A program made the position numbers and the translations under genes. Shown one piece after another: positions 1-5,357 of a stretch of DNA of 8,618 nucleotides (position 1 is the first letter of the stretch; every line of letters begins with the position of its first letter). The notes under the pieces are model-generated. The model had not been told where the DNA came from. It was given only the letters and a program-made list of their open reading frames with translations, and did no database searches. The DNA comes from Sedimenticola sp. (lineage in GTDB: Bacteria > Pseudomonadota > Gammaproteobacteria > Chromatiales > Chromatiaceae). The DNA is taken from NCBI GenBank assembly GCA_027023915.1, contig JALVUB010000124.1, positions 1 to 8,618 of the forward strand, read 5' to 3'.

Positions 1-1
1 G

Positions 2-571
2 CCGCTGGACCGGCTGGACCTGCCAGCCGCCCTGCTCTCGACGGAGCAGCAGCGCCGGCTGGCGCGCCTGGGCGGACGCGGGCACCGCTGGCGCAACGCC
101 CATGCCGGCCTGCGGCTGGTGCTGTCGCGCTACCTCGGAGCGCCACCCGAATCGCTGCGGTTCCAGGCGCAGCCGGGCGGCAAGCCCTGTCTTGCCGATC
201 GGGCATTGGAATTCAACCTCAGCCACGCCGGCGAGCTGGCACTGGTGGCGGTGGCCCGCCAGATGGCGGTGGGGGTGGACCTGGAGAGGATCCGTCCGGT
301 GAGCCACCGCCAGCGCATCACCTGGCGCCTGTTCGGTCCCGGGGTGGCGGCGGAGCTGGAAACGCTGCCGGAAGAAGCGACTCAGGAGCGCTTCTTCGAG
401 GAGTGGACCCTGCTGGAGGCACGCCAGAAGTGCTCCGGCAACGGCCTTTTCGGCCGACGCGCCCCCATCGGTGGCAGCCTCTCCTTCGAGCCGGCGGCGG
501 GTTTCAAGGCGGCGCTCGCCTGGGAGGCGGGCCCGGAACCAACAATCGACTTTTTCCAATTCACGCCCTGA
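2..571 (+). CDS. 4'-phosphopantetheinyl transferase, Sfp/AcpT type (5'-truncated by window edge)
   Basis: Transfers the phosphopantetheine arm of coenzyme A to a serine of acyl- or peptidyl-carrier proteins; cytoplasmic. The frame is open from the left edge and 189 residues are visible. Against usual lengths of roughly 220-240 residues, some 30-50 N-terminal residues lie outside the window. The family motifs appear in order: a helical start with LSTEQQRRLARL, GKPCL (about 179-193), FNLSHAGE (about 212-235, carrying the conserved His), VGVDLE (269-286, Asp and Glu that ligate Mg) and EEWTLLEARQK (398-430, with the third metal-binding Glu and the downstream Lys). The Lys that often precedes that Glu (W-x-x-K-E) is Leu here. 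A GTG at 119 could be mistaken for a start, but it lies inside the conserved fold. The gene ends 40 bases before uppP on the same strand, so co-transcription is likely. The carrier-protein target cannot be told from sequence. Confidence 0.88.
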   Translation, partial: PLDRLDLPAALLSTEQQRRLARLGGRGHRWRNAHAGLRLVLSRYLGAPPESLRFQAQPGGKPCLADRALEFNLSHAGELALVAVARQMAVGVDLERIRPVSHRQRITWRLFGPGVAAELETLPEEATQERFFEEWTLLEARQKCSGNGLFGRRAPIGGSLSFEPAAGFKAALAWEAGPEPTIDFFQFTP

Positions 572-611
572 GCCGTTACCATTCACCTCTTTTCCCGGAA
601 CGGAACCTTCC

Positions 612-1412
612 ATGTCCCTGATCCAGATCATCGTCCTGGCGCTGCTGCAGGGCTTCACCGAGTTCCTGCCCATCTCCAGCTCGGCCCACCTGATTCTCAC
701 CCCCCACGTGCTCGGCTTCAGCGACCAGGGGCTGGCCTTCGATCTGGCGGTGCACCTGGGCACCCTGCTGGCGGTGGTGCTCTATTTCCGCCATCTGATC
801 TGGGAGGTGCTGCGCGACTGGTTCGCCTCCCTCGCCCCGTCGGGCCAGGCCACGGAAAACAGCCGCCTCGGCTGGCAGATCATTCTCGCCACCCTGCCGG
901 TGATGGTGGTGGGGGTGCTGATCAAGGACCTGGTGGAGCACCAGTTGCGCGCGCCCCTGGTGATCGCCGCCACCACCATAATCTTCGGCGCCGTGCTCTG
1001 GTGGGCGGACAAAGGGTTCCGTCACCAACGTTCAATGGAAAAGATGAGCTGGCGCGACGCTTTTCTGGTGGGCCTGGCCCAGGCGCTGGCGCTGATTCCC
1101 GGCACCTCCCGCTCGGGCATCACCATGACCGCCGCGCTGATGCTGGGCTATTCCCGTGAAGCGGCGGCGCGTTTCTCCTTTTTGCTTGCGGTGCCCACCA
1201 TCCTCGCCTCGGTGATCTGGGTGGGCAAGGATCTGGTGGGCGCGACCGAACCCGTGGCCTGGGGCGACCTGGGGCTGGGGGTGGTGCTCTCTTTCGTCGC
1301 CGCCATCACCACCGTCCATTTTTTCCTGCGTCACATCGAACGCATGGGCATGGCGCCTTTCGCCTGGTATCGTTTTGCGCTCGGCATCGCCATTCTGCTG
1401 CTTGCCATATGA
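612..1412 (+). CDS. uppP: Undecaprenyl-diphosphate phosphatase UppP (BacA)
   Basis: Integral membrane enzyme that removes a phosphate from undecaprenyl diphosphate, recycling the lipid carrier for peptidoglycan and other envelope polymers; overproduction gives bacitracin resistance in E. coli. It has 266 residues, normal for the family. The N-terminal signature QGFTEFLPISSSAHL (residues 13-27) holds the catalytic Q/E-x-x-x-E element (Q13, E17) and His26. The second signature PGTSRSG lies at 163-169 with the essential Arg at 167. Several hydrophobic segments span the rest, ending in a hydrophobic tail (ILLLAI). The ATG at 612 is chosen because it puts the first motif at the usual distance from the N-terminus. 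It has a modest GGAA ribosome site at 602-605. A longer in-frame ORF starting at 471 only adds a stretch overlapping the upstream gene. The stop overlaps the cysZ start as ATGA. Confidence 0.96.
   Translation: MSLIQIIVLALLQGFTEFLPISSSAHLILTPHVLGFSDQGLAFDLAVHLGTLLAVVLYFRHLIWEVLRDWFASLAPSGQATENSRLGWQIILATLPVMVVGVLIKDLVEHQLRAPLVIAATTIIFGAVLWWADKGFRHQRSMEKMSWRDAFLVGLAQALALIPGTSRSGITMTAALMLGYSREAAARFSFLLAVPTILASVIWVGKDLVGATEPVAWGDLGLGVVLSFVAAITTVHFFLRHIERMGMAPFAWYRFALGIAILLLAI
1409..1412 (+). promoter_or_regulatory. ATGA stop/start overlap coupling uppP to cysZ
   Basis: The cysZ ATG (1409-1411) overlaps the uppP TGA (1410-1412). No Shine-Dalgarno-like sequence precedes the ATG; the bases before it read ctgctgcttgccat. 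Termination followed by re-initiation is therefore the likely way cysZ is translated. The overlap is seen directly; the mechanism is inferred. Confidence 0.75.
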
Positions 1413-2140
1413 TTGGAGCAATCGACACCTTCCTCATGCCCTGGCGCGGATTGTCGCTGGTTTTCGCCAGCGGCTTGCGCCGCTATGTACTACTGCCGCT
1501 GTTGGTGAATATCCTGGTGTTCGCCCTCACCGCCTGGCTGGGTGCCCACTATTTCAGCCAGTTCATCGACTGGGCGCTGCCGAGGGGAAGCTGGTGGCAC
1601 TACCTGGAGTGGCTGCTGTGGCCGCTGTTCGTGCTCGCCTACCTGCTGCTGGTCTTTTACGGCTTCACCATCGTCGCCAACCTCATCGCCTCGCCTTTCA
1701 ACGGCATTCTTGCGGCGCGGGTGGAAGAAAAACTCACCGGCAAGCTGCCACCAGACGCGCCTGGCGGCATCATGGCGGAGCTAGTGCCCGCGGTGACGGG
1801 CGAGCTGGGAAAGCTGCTGCACTTTCTCAAATGGGCGGTGCCGGTACTGATGCTGATGGTGATTCCCGGCGTCAACGTGGTGGGGTCCGGCCTTTGGCTG
1901 CTGCTGGGCTTCTGGTTTCTCGCCTTGCAGTATCTGGACTATCCCATGGGCAACCACCAGTTGTGGTCACGCCAGCAGCGCGCCTGGCTGCGACGCCACC
2001 CGCTTCAGGCCTGGGCCTTCGGCGCCGGCGCCAACCTGCTGCTGATGATTCCGGTCATCAACCTGGCGGCCATGCCGGCCTCGGTGGCCGGCGCCACCCG
2101 CTGGTGGGTGAAGCGCAGGGAAAAGCCGTTCACTCCTTGA
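1409..2140 (+). CDS. cysZ: Sulfate transporter CysZ (CysZ/EI24 family)
   Basis: Inner-membrane protein that admits sulfate for the assimilatory pathway to cysteine. It has 243 residues, against 253 in E. coli. Conserved blocks match E. coli CysZ by eye: RRYVLLPLLVNILVF (24-38), the IVANLIASPFNGILAARVE stretch (88-106), LTG at 109-111, LALQYLDYPMGNH (171-183) and a C-terminal FGAGANLLLMIPVINL region (204-219) followed by MPASVAGAT (222-230). Four to six hydrophobic segments are visible (about 26-48, 66-92, 141-177, 203-232), as expected for the half-buried CysZ helices. The ATG overlaps the uppP stop (ATGA) and has no clear Shine-Dalgarno, so translation probably depends on ribosomes finishing uppP. 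The 3' end overlaps the end of convergent moaB by 11 bases. No other cys gene is visible, so the sulfate role rests on homology. Some EI24-domain proteins are uncharacterised. Confidence 0.9.
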   Translation: MIGAIDTFLMPWRGLSLVFASGLRRYVLLPLLVNILVFALTAWLGAHYFSQFIDWALPRGSWWHYLEWLLWPLFVLAYLLLVFYGFTIVANLIASPFNGILAARVEEKLTGKLPPDAPGGIMAELVPAVTGELGKLLHFLKWAVPVLMLMVIPGVNVVGSGLWLLLGFWFLALQYLDYPMGNHQLWSRQQRAWLRRHPLQAWAFGAGANLLLMIPVINLAAMPASVAGATRWWVKRREKPFTP

Positions 2141-2648
2141 GCCTGGGCATGATCTCCACCAGGTTGCAGGGCCTGGTGCGATAATCGAGCTGATGGGAGA
2201 TGATCTTGCTCCAGCCGTCGCGGCAGGCGCCGCTGGAACCGGGCAGGCAGAAGATGAAGGTGCCGTTGGCCACCCCCGCCAGGGCGCGGGACTGCATGGT
2301 GGAGGTGCCGATGCCGTCATAGGAGAGCGCCCGGAACAGCTCCCCGAAGCCATCCATCACCTTGTCCAGCAGGGGGCGCACCGCTTCCGGCGTGCCGTCG
2401 CGTCCGGTGAAGCCGGTGCCGCCGGTGGTGATGACCACGGGAATCTCGGGATCGGCGATCCAGGCCGACACCACGGCGCGGATCTGGTAGATGTCGTCGG
2501 GCACGATGCGCTTTTCCGCCAGGCGGTGGCCGTCGGCCTGCAACAGCTCCATCAGCAGGGCGCCGGACTTGTCGTCCGCATCGGTGCGGGTGTCGGAAAT
2601 GGTGAGCACCGCGATGTCGAGGGGCTTGAAGCTTCTCTCCTGGCCCAT
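2130..2648 (-). CDS. moaB: Molybdenum cofactor biosynthesis protein MoaB (MogA/MoaB fold)
   Basis: Cytoplasmic protein of the molybdopterin-binding MoaB/MogA fold. In organisms without MogA it is thought to adenylylate molybdopterin before molybdate insertion; E. coli MoaB itself is not essential. It has 172 residues (E. coli MoaB 170). The N-terminal strand DIAVLTISDTRT (11-22) is followed by the nucleotide/pterin loop TTGGTGFTGRDGTPEAV (74-90), then GIGTSTMQSRALAGVAN (112-128) and PGSSGACRDGW (136-146). The block LDYRTRPCN (154-162) is characteristic of MoaB rather than MogA. Its ATG at 2648 has a strong GAGGAG seven bases upstream that overlaps the hemN stop codon, so it is probably coupled to hemN as the last gene of the prmB operon. 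Its 3' end overlaps the end of convergent cysZ. No other moa, mog or moe gene is visible here. Confidence 0.95.
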   Translation of the reverse strand: MGQERSFKPLDIAVLTISDTRTDADDKSGALLMELLQADGHRLAEKRIVPDDIYQIRAVVSAWIADPEIPVVITTGGTGFTGRDGTPEAVRPLLDKVMDGFGELFRALSYDGIGTSTMQSRALAGVANGTFIFCLPGSSGACRDGWSKIISHQLDYRTRPCNLVEIMPRLKE

Positions 2649-2655
2649 GGCCGTT

Positions 2656-2661
2656 CTCCTC
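2656..2661 (-). promoter_or_regulatory. moaB Shine-Dalgarno overlapping the hemN stop codon
   Basis: On the minus strand the bases read TGAGGAGAACGGCC before the moaB ATG. The hemN stop TGA (2662-2660) shares two bases with GAGGAG (2661-2656), which sits seven bases before the moaB start. The good match and spacing support the chosen moaB start and suggest that ribosomes finishing hemN feed moaB. Confidence 0.8.
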
Positions 2662-4048
2662 AGATGACGCGCGAGAAGCGCTGCTCACGCGCCTGTTTCA
2701 GGTAGGCGTCGAACACCATGCAGATGTTGCGGATCAGCATCCGCCCCACCGGCAGCACGCGGATGCCTTCGTCGTCCAGCTCCAGCAGGCCGTCGGCGGC
2801 CATCTCCTCGAGGCGCGCCAGCTCGCCCGCGAAGTGGTCGCGGAAATCGATGTTCCAGCGCGCCTCCACCGAAGCGAAATCGAGCACGAAGTTGCAGATC
2901 AGGCGGGTGATGACGTCGCGCCTCAGCTCATCCTCGGGGGTGAGTTCCAGGCCGCGGAAGACCGCCAGCCCGCCGGCGTCGATGCGCTGGTAGTAGCTCT
3001 CCAGGTTCTTCAGGTTCTGGGCGTAGCAGTTGCCCACCTTGCCGATGGAGGTGATGCCCAGGCCGATGAGGTCGCAGTCGGCATGGGTGGAGTAGCCCTG
3101 GAAGTTGCGGTAGAGGGTGCCCTCGCGCTGGGCCACCGCCAACTCGTCGTCGGGACGGGCGAAATGATCCATGCCGATATAGACATAGCCGGCGTCCGCC
3201 AGCTTTTGCGAGGTCATGTGAAGAATCGCCAGCTTCTCTTCCGGCGACGGCAGCTCGGCGGCGTCGATACGCCGCTGGGGCTTGAAGATCTGCGGCAGGT
3301 GGGCGTAGTTGAACACCGACAGACGATCCGGCCCCACTTCGATGATGCGGTCCAGGGTGCGTTCGAAACGGTCGCGGTTTTGGTGCGGCAGGCCGTAGAT
3401 GAGGTCGATGCTCACCGAGCGGAAGCCCTCTTTGCGCGCCGCCTCCAGCACCGCCAGGGTCTCTTCCTGGGTCTGGATGCGGTTCACCGCCCGCTGCACC
3501 AGCGGGTCGAAGTCCTGAACCCCCAGGCTCATGCGGTTGAAGCCAATCTCGCGCAGCAGGGCCACCGTTTCTGCGGTAGCCTCGCGCGGGTCGATCTCGA
3601 TGGAGTATTCGCCCTGGTCGTCCGGCAGCAGTTGGAAGTGCTCGCCGGTGACCTTCATCAACTCGCGCATCTGCTCGTGGCTGATGAAGGTGGGAGTGCC
3701 GCCGCCCCAGTGGAGCTGGGCCACCGGCCGGTCGTCGTCATAGAGTTCGGCCTGGAGGGCGATTTCGCGGTAGAGGCGATTCAGGTATTCCTGCGCCTTG
3801 GTGCGATCCTTGGTGGCCACCTTGTTGCAGGCGCAGTAGAAACAGATGGTGTCGCAGAAGGGAATGTGGAAATAGAGCGACAGCGGCCGGCCGCTTTCGT
3901 TGCTCTTCCGGGCGATGCGTGCGTAGTCGGCGTTGCCGAACCCCTCGTGGAACTGCACCGCCGTGGGATAGGAGGTGTAGCGTGGGCCGCTCTGGTCGTA
4001 TTTGGCGATGAGCTGGTCGTCGAGCACCAGCTGCTGTTGCATCTTCAC
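2660..4048 (-). CDS. hemN: Oxygen-independent coproporphyrinogen III oxidase HemN (radical SAM)
   Basis: Cytoplasmic radical SAM enzyme that decarboxylates two propionate side chains of coproporphyrinogen III to give protoporphyrinogen IX without oxygen, for anaerobic haem synthesis. It has 462 residues (E. coli about 457). YTSYPTA (24-30) starts the HemN-specific N-terminal segment, which separates it from the shorter HemW/YggW. The cluster motif is C65-x3-C69-x2-C72-x-C74, preceded by LSLYFHIPF, and the extra Cys is the one HemN needs. WGGGTPTF (114-121) is the SAM-contacting GGGTP element. RMSLGVQDFD, YGLPHQN and STHADCDLIGLG are further family blocks, and a helical HemN_C domain closes the protein. 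Two starts are possible: GTG at 4048, overlapping the upstream stop as GTGA, or ATG at 4042; each has its own purine-rich ribosome site. The longer form is given. Regulation by FNR/Anr is common in relatives, but no promoter is visible inside this operon. Confidence 0.96.
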   Translation of the reverse strand: MKMQQQLVLDDQLIAKYDQSGPRYTSYPTAVQFHEGFGNADYARIARKSNESGRPLSLYFHIPFCDTICFYCACNKVATKDRTKAQEYLNRLYREIALQAELYDDDRPVAQLHWGGGTPTFISHEQMRELMKVTGEHFQLLPDDQGEYSIEIDPREATAETVALLREIGFNRMSLGVQDFDPLVQRAVNRIQTQEETLAVLEAARKEGFRSVSIDLIYGLPHQNRDRFERTLDRIIEVGPDRLSVFNYAHLPQIFKPQRRIDAAELPSPEEKLAILHMTSQKLADAGYVYIGMDHFARPDDELAVAQREGTLYRNFQGYSTHADCDLIGLGITSIGKVGNCYAQNLKNLESYYQRIDAGGLAVFRGLELTPEDELRRDVITRLICNFVLDFASVEARWNIDFRDHFAGELARLEEMAADGLLELDDEGIRVLPVGRMLIRNICMVFDAYLKQAREQRFSRVI

Positions 4049-4371
4049 TCCTCTTCCTCCACCTCGAGCCCCTTGCGGTGGGTCTCGTTGATCTGCTTGA
4101 GCAGGGTATGAAACGGAATCTGGTCGCCATAACGGTGGACGATCTCCATAAAAGGAAGATCCTCGCGCCCGAAGTGATAGCGGCCCTCAGCCATCGCGTT
4201 ATAAAGATCCTTGATGCTCTCTTCCAGGGGATCGAGCCAGAGGGGATAGCGGGTCAGATCCTCCATCTCCAGCTCGTAGTCGTAACAGTTGCGCAGGTCG
4301 TCCACTTCGAAGACGGCGCTCTTCACCCATGCGATGTACTCTTCAGCGCTTTTGGCACGACGCAGGCTCAT
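4045..4371 (-). CDS. Conserved-looking small acidic protein of unknown function (108 aa)
   Basis: I do not recognise this family. The chosen start is the ATG at 4371, giving MSLRRAKSAEEYIAWVK and 108 residues. A longer frame reaching 4542 runs back through prmB and adds a Cys/Ser/Pro-rich stretch that looks like shadow sequence, while a GAGGAG lies ten bases before the ATG at 4371. The product has no signal peptide and no membrane segment. It is acidic, rich in Glu, Asp, Tyr and Leu, and appears mostly helical. Visible features are VFEVDDLRNCYDYELEMEDL (21-39), RYPLWLDPLEESIKDLYNAM (41-60) and the tail EVEEEE (103-108). The single Cys (29) and several aromatics give no known catalytic motif. 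It starts seven bases after the prmB stop and overlaps the hemN start, so it is an operon member, and its purine-rich 3' end also serves as the hemN ribosome site. Function could relate to either neighbour; none is assigned. Confidence 0.82.
   Translation of the reverse strand: MSLRRAKSAEEYIAWVKSAVFEVDDLRNCYDYELEMEDLTRYPLWLDPLEESIKDLYNAMAEGRYHFGREDLPFMEIVHRYGDQIPFHTLLKQINETHRKGLEVEEEE
4048..4060 (-). promoter_or_regulatory. Double purine-rich ribosome site for hemN inside the preceding gene
   Basis: The minus strand carries GGAGGAAGAGGAG running into TGAAG and then ATG. GGAGG (4060-4056) is seven bases before the GTG at 4048. AGGAG (4052-4048) is five bases before the ATG at 4042. The same bases encode the C-terminal Glu run of the 108-residue protein. 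Either hemN start could be used, or both. Confidence 0.7.
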
Positions 4372-4378
4372 CTGCTGT

Positions 4379-5299
4379 TCACTCCTCAGAAAACCAGTTT
4401 TTGTATTCCTGCAACTGTTCAGCGGTGAGCAGGAAAACCCCGCCGCCGCCCCTTTCGAACTCAAGCCAGAGGAAGGGCACCTCGGGATAGCGACGTTGCA
4501 GGTTTTCCATGCTCTCGCCCACTTCAACCACCATGATACCACCGGGGTGCAGCCAGCGATCCCCCTCGGCGAGAATGCGGGAGACCACCGTCAGGCCGTC
4601 CTCGCCCGCCTCCAGTCCCATGGCCGGCTCGTGGCGATACTCCTCGGGCAGCGCCGCCATCTCCGACCGGGTGACATAAGGGGGATTACTGACGATGAGG
4701 TGATAACGTGCCTCCGGCAAAGCGTCGAAAAGATCGGACTGGTAGAGCCGCACCTGCTCCTCAACGCCATGGAGTGCGACGTTTTCACGCGCCACATCAA
4801 GGGCCTCGGCGGAAAGGTCGCAAGCATCCACCTGGGCACCCGGCAGATAGTGAGCGGTCGCGATGGCAATGCAGCCGCTGCCGGTACACAAGTCGAGCAC
4901 CCGCGGTGCCTCGCTCTCCTCCAGCCAGGGCTGAAAGCCCGCCTCGATCAACTCGGCAATGGGAGAGCGCGGCACCAAAACCCTTTTGTCCACCCTGAAA
5001 GGCAGACCGGCGAACCAAGCCTCGCCGGTGAGATAAGGAGCCGGCAGCCGTTCCTCCACCCGGCGTTCAAAAAGATTCATCACCGCTTCCCGCTCTTCCC
5101 GGGCAAGACGGGCGTCCAGATAGGCCAGCGCCTCCTCGTGCTCCAGGTGCAACACATGACGCGCCAGGAACAACGCCTCGTCGAAGGCGTCCTCGGTGCT
5201 GTGGCCGAAACAGAGCCCGGCCCGGCGGAAATAGCTGGCGCCCCAACGCACCCAGTCACGCAGGGTTTGCAGCTCATCAACAAGGGAAAGATTTGCCAT
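4379..5299 (-). CDS. prmB: Ribosomal protein L3 N5-glutamine methyltransferase PrmB
   Basis: SAM-dependent methyltransferase that modifies a glutamine side chain of ribosomal protein L3 during 50S assembly; cytoplasmic. It has 306 residues (E. coli about 310). The helical N-terminal domain (about 1-95) is followed by the Rossmann methyltransferase domain. VPRSPIAELI (109-118) is the PrmB-specific form of the linker motif, where PrmC has a different sequence. DLCTGSGCIAIA (136-147) binds SAM. VSNPPYV (203-209) carries the NPPY motif that holds the target glutamine. HEPAMGLEAGEDGL (223-236) is shared with PrmC, and WLEFERGGGGVFLLT (278-292) is typical of PrmB. The ATG at 5299 gives full-family length but has only a poor ribosome site. 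The gene heads a four-gene operon and diverges from the sensor kinase. Its last two codons (GAG GAG) form the ribosome site for the next gene. Confidence 0.95.
   Translation of the reverse strand: MANLSLVDELQTLRDWVRWGASYFRRAGLCFGHSTEDAFDEALFLARHVLHLEHEEALAYLDARLAREEREAVMNLFERRVEERLPAPYLTGEAWFAGLPFRVDKRVLVPRSPIAELIEAGFQPWLEESEAPRVLDLCTGSGCIAIATAHYLPGAQVDACDLSAEALDVARENVALHGVEEQVRLYQSDLFDALPEARYHLIVSNPPYVTRSEMAALPEEYRHEPAMGLEAGEDGLTVVSRILAEGDRWLHPGGIMVVEVGESMENLQRRYPEVPFLWLEFERGGGGVFLLTAEQLQEYKNWFSEE
4382..4387 (-). promoter_or_regulatory. Ribosome site for the 108-aa gene, formed by the last two prmB codons
   Basis: GAG GAG, the final two Glu codons of prmB immediately before its TGA, gives a GAGGAG ten bases ahead of the ATG at 4371. 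This supports that short start over the longer upstream extension of the frame and suggests coupling to prmB translation. Confidence 0.65.
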
Positions 5300-5357
5300 C
5301 GCGGCCCGGTCAAATGGAAAAGTGGGCCAATTTTACTGCCATAATGCCGGTATCGTT
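5300..5357. promoter_or_regulatory. Divergent intergenic region between prmB and the sensor kinase
   Basis: These 58 bases separate the two diverging start codons and must hold, or lie next to, both promoters. The right half is more A+T-rich than its surroundings. It contains CATAAT at 5340-5345, five of six matches to a sigma-70 -10 box reading towards the kinase. Only a weak -35 candidate (TGGAAA, 5315-5320) precedes it, at a long 19-base spacing. If this -10 is real, the kinase start at GTG 5322 is ruled out, leaving 5358 or 5379. No clear promoter for prmB and no FNR-type palindrome is visible. Confidence 0.35.

Noticed and set aside
471..611. Longer uppP start that would overlap the phosphopantetheinyl transferase gene
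   Set aside because: The added residues are Arg/Ser/Pro-rich shadow sequence, and UppP motifs sit at normal positions from the ATG at 612.
1375..2184. Alternative-frame open frame overlapping cysZ
   Set aside because: Arg/Ala/Gly-rich with no domain. The cysZ frame has clear family blocks and a coupled start.
2834..4111. Long plus-strand open frame opposite hemN (about 425 residues)
   Set aside because: Antisense shadow of hemN in G+C-rich DNA. It has low-complexity Val/Ala/His/Gln composition and no motifs, while hemN on the other strand has full catalytic motifs.
5308..5314. TTGACC on the minus strand as a -35 box for prmB
   Set aside because: A -10 at normal spacing would fall downstream of the prmB ATG inside the coding region, and no good -10 match is there.
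4289..5344. Long plus-strand open frame opposite prmB and the small acidic gene
   Set aside because: Shadow frame. The opposite strand has the complete PrmB motif set, and this frame shows no recognisable domain.
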